Assembly (NCBI GenBank): GCA_934754755.1
Contig: CAKVJS010000055.1
Span: 1 to 7,316, forward strand
Reading direction: 5' to 3'
DNA length: 7,316 bases
Source of the DNA: an uncultured Erysipelotrichales bacterium
Lineage (GTDB): Bacteria; Bacillota_I; Bacilli_A; Erysipelotrichales; Coprobacillaceae
The position numbers and the translations under genes are program-made. Below, one piece after another: positions 6,327 through 7,316 of the stretch. Each line of letters opens with the position of its first letter. The first letter of the stretch is position 1. Under the pieces are notes generated by a model that was given only the letters and a program-made list of their open reading frames with translations, did no database searches and was not told the DNA's origin.

Positions 6327-6977
6327 TTATAAGTTTCTTAATTCTTGAATAATAGTCTTATAGTCTTTTCCTTTTCCGAATAAGGCAGACGTTCCAAGGA
6401 TGAATCCATCAACACCTATTTTCGATAGTTTTTCTACCTTTTCTGGGGAACATGCACCATCGATCATAATCTTATAGCCATATTCATCTTTCTTTTGACA
6501 AAGAGTATGTAACTTATGATCGACAAAGTCTAAATATTTTTGTCCCGCAAAGCCGGGATTGACGGTCATCACTAGAATATAATCCACGAGATACAAAGCA
6601 TCTTTAATGCTTTCATATGAGGTACCCGGGTTAATAGCTATTCCGGATTTTCCACCCGCATCTCGAATGGTTTGTAAAGTTCTTGTTATATGTGTATCCG
6701 ATTCGGGATGTACATATATTATATCTGCCCCTAAAGCAATAAATTTTTCAATATATCGACTAGGGTTTTGGATCATTAAGTGAACATCACATAATTTATC
6801 GGTGGATTTATAAATGTATTCAATATCCTGTAATCCCATCCCGAAGTTTGGTACATATGTACCATCCATAACGTCGATATGGTAAATATCCACATTTGCT
6901 TTTTCTAGTGCTTGCATTTCTTGTTGCAAGTTTGCTACATTGGCACACATCATCGATGGGCATAAGAGTTTTTTCAT
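6327..6977 (-). CDS. rpe: Ribulose-phosphate 3-epimerase family protein, AlsE-like
   Basis: A 216-residue TIM-barrel epimerase that inverts C3 of a ketose phosphate (D-ribulose-5-P/D-xylulose-5-P in Rpe; D-allulose-6-P/D-fructose-6-P in AlsE). The metal ligands and catalytic acids are visible: H-I-D-V-M-D-G with His33 and Asp35, D-V-H-L-M with His66, and I-D-G with Asp173. The phosphate-binding end is G-T-S-A-L-F. Several motifs differ from housekeeping Rpe and agree with E. coli AlsE: C-P-S-M-M-C at 6-11 (AlsE S-P-S-L-M-C, Rpe P-S-I-L-S-A), V-H-P-E, V-M-T-V-N-P-G-F-A-G-Q, and D-G-A-C (AlsE D-G-S-C; Rpe D-G-G-I). AGGAGA lies five bases before the start. It is 18 bases downstream of a galactitol-type EIIC gene, so it probably serves that sugar pathway. 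The symbol is the family name; substrate preference is inferred. Confidence 0.9.
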   Translation of the reverse strand: MKKLLCPSMMCANVANLQQEMQALEKANVDIYHIDVMDGTYVPNFGMGLQDIEYIYKSTDKLCDVHLMIQNPSRYIEKFIALGADIIYVHPESDTHITRTLQTIRDAGGKSGIAINPGTSYESIKDALYLVDYILVMTVNPGFAGQKYLDFVDHKLHTLCQKKDEYGYKIMIDGACSPEKVEKLSKIGVDGFILGTSALFGKGKDYKTIIQELRNL

Positions 6978-6995
6978 TGTTATCTCCTTTTTATC

Positions 6996-7316
6996 TTATT
7001 TACTTTCTTTTCGTAGAGACTTAATATACCATACAAAAAGTAAAACGTATAGAATAAGTAAAACAATACTACCTGTTACATAGGGTAGAGAAAGTGTTTT
7101 TACAGCAGTACCGGTACAAATAGCCAGTAGTTTTTCAATCGGATTGGAATCTACGGAACTAAATAATTGTCCAGCAGCCATTCCTTTTGGTATATTACCC
7201 ATTGTAGCGGAAGTAGAAGTAATAAAGGGAGCTATTGCTGTAGCGGCCCAGAGAAATAAGGGAATTAAGACAGTCCCGATAACAGTCATACGAATGACTT
7301 TTCCCATTGTTATCAC
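6996..7316 (-). CDS. PTS EIIC, galactitol (GatC) family, C-terminal fragment
   Basis: The last ~106 residues of a membrane permease that enters from beyond the right edge; the true start is outside the window. It shows a hydrophobic segment (L-I-P-L-F-L-W-A-A-T) followed by I-A-P-F-I-T. A loop then contains I-P-K-G and S-S-V-D-S-N-P, and a final membrane helix ends in a basic tail (S-L-R-K-E-S-K). The P-x-G loop followed by S-S-x-D and the closing helix resembles the C-terminus of galactitol/ribitol-type EIIC proteins, from memory of the family. It is co-directional with, and 18 bases upstream of, the epimerase gene, and surely in one transcript with it. The matching EIIA and EIIB would be expected further upstream. 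Family assignment is likely; the sugar is not determined. Confidence 0.72.
   Translation of the reverse strand: MITMGKVIRMTVIGTVLIPLFLWAATAIAPFITSTSATMGNIPKGMAAGQLFSSVDSNPIEKLLAICTGTAVKTLSLPYVTGSIVLLILYVLLFVWYIKSLRKESK

Overview
The window comes from an AT-rich, low-GC Gram-positive bacterium (Bacillota). The evidence is strong AGGAGG-type ribosome binding sites, sigma-A-like promoters, short hairpin/poly-T terminators, and two PTS systems beside a DeoR-type regulator. An erysipelotrichial or clostridial gut-type commensal would fit, but this is an inference from style and not a placement. TGA is used as an ordinary stop.

Left edge (1-588): the minus strand carries the first residues of what looks like an insertion-sequence transposase (start at 35). 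It is followed by the IS non-coding end and then the first ~36 codons of a glutathione peroxidase gene (start at 291). The peroxidase reading breaks just after its catalytic Cys-Gly and ends at a TGA, so the gene appears to be disrupted by the IS. Its promoter and ribosome binding site are still intact. From about 292 to 588 there is only promoter DNA: a leftward promoter for the peroxidase and a rightward promoter for leuS, with no T-box leader visible.

Middle (589-3004): leuS, a full-length bacterial leucyl-tRNA synthetase with its editing domain and a variant KMSKS loop (KMGKR). It is transcribed alone and closed by a strong terminator.

PTS operon (about 3135-6271): a promoter with an extended -10 drives EIIA, EIIC and EIIB of the ascorbate (UlaA/SgaT) PTS class, followed by a DeoR-family regulator that overlaps the EIIB gene by 38 bases. 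The regulator is interrupted by one in-frame TAA, with both halves otherwise well conserved. Two copies of an ATGTTCkTAA element, 104 bases apart, lie upstream of EIIA, one of them inside the promoter spacer. They are the best candidates for the regulator's operator. No ascorbate-catabolic enzyme is present in the window, so the sugar is unknown.

Right edge (6291-7316): a bidirectional terminator separates this operon from a convergent minus-strand pair. That pair is the C-terminal end of a galactitol-type PTS EIIC, running off the window, followed by a ribulose-phosphate 3-epimerase family protein whose motifs look closer to D-allulose-6-phosphate 3-epimerase (AlsE) than to housekeeping Rpe. 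The overall picture is a carbohydrate-uptake region with two different PTS permeases, flanked by a core translation gene and showing two signs of gene decay (IS-broken peroxidase, nonsense-broken regulator). I found no CRISPR array, tRNA or rRNA, and no wholly new system; the best leads are the two broken genes, the spaced operator-like repeats and the AlsE-like epimerase/PTS pairing.
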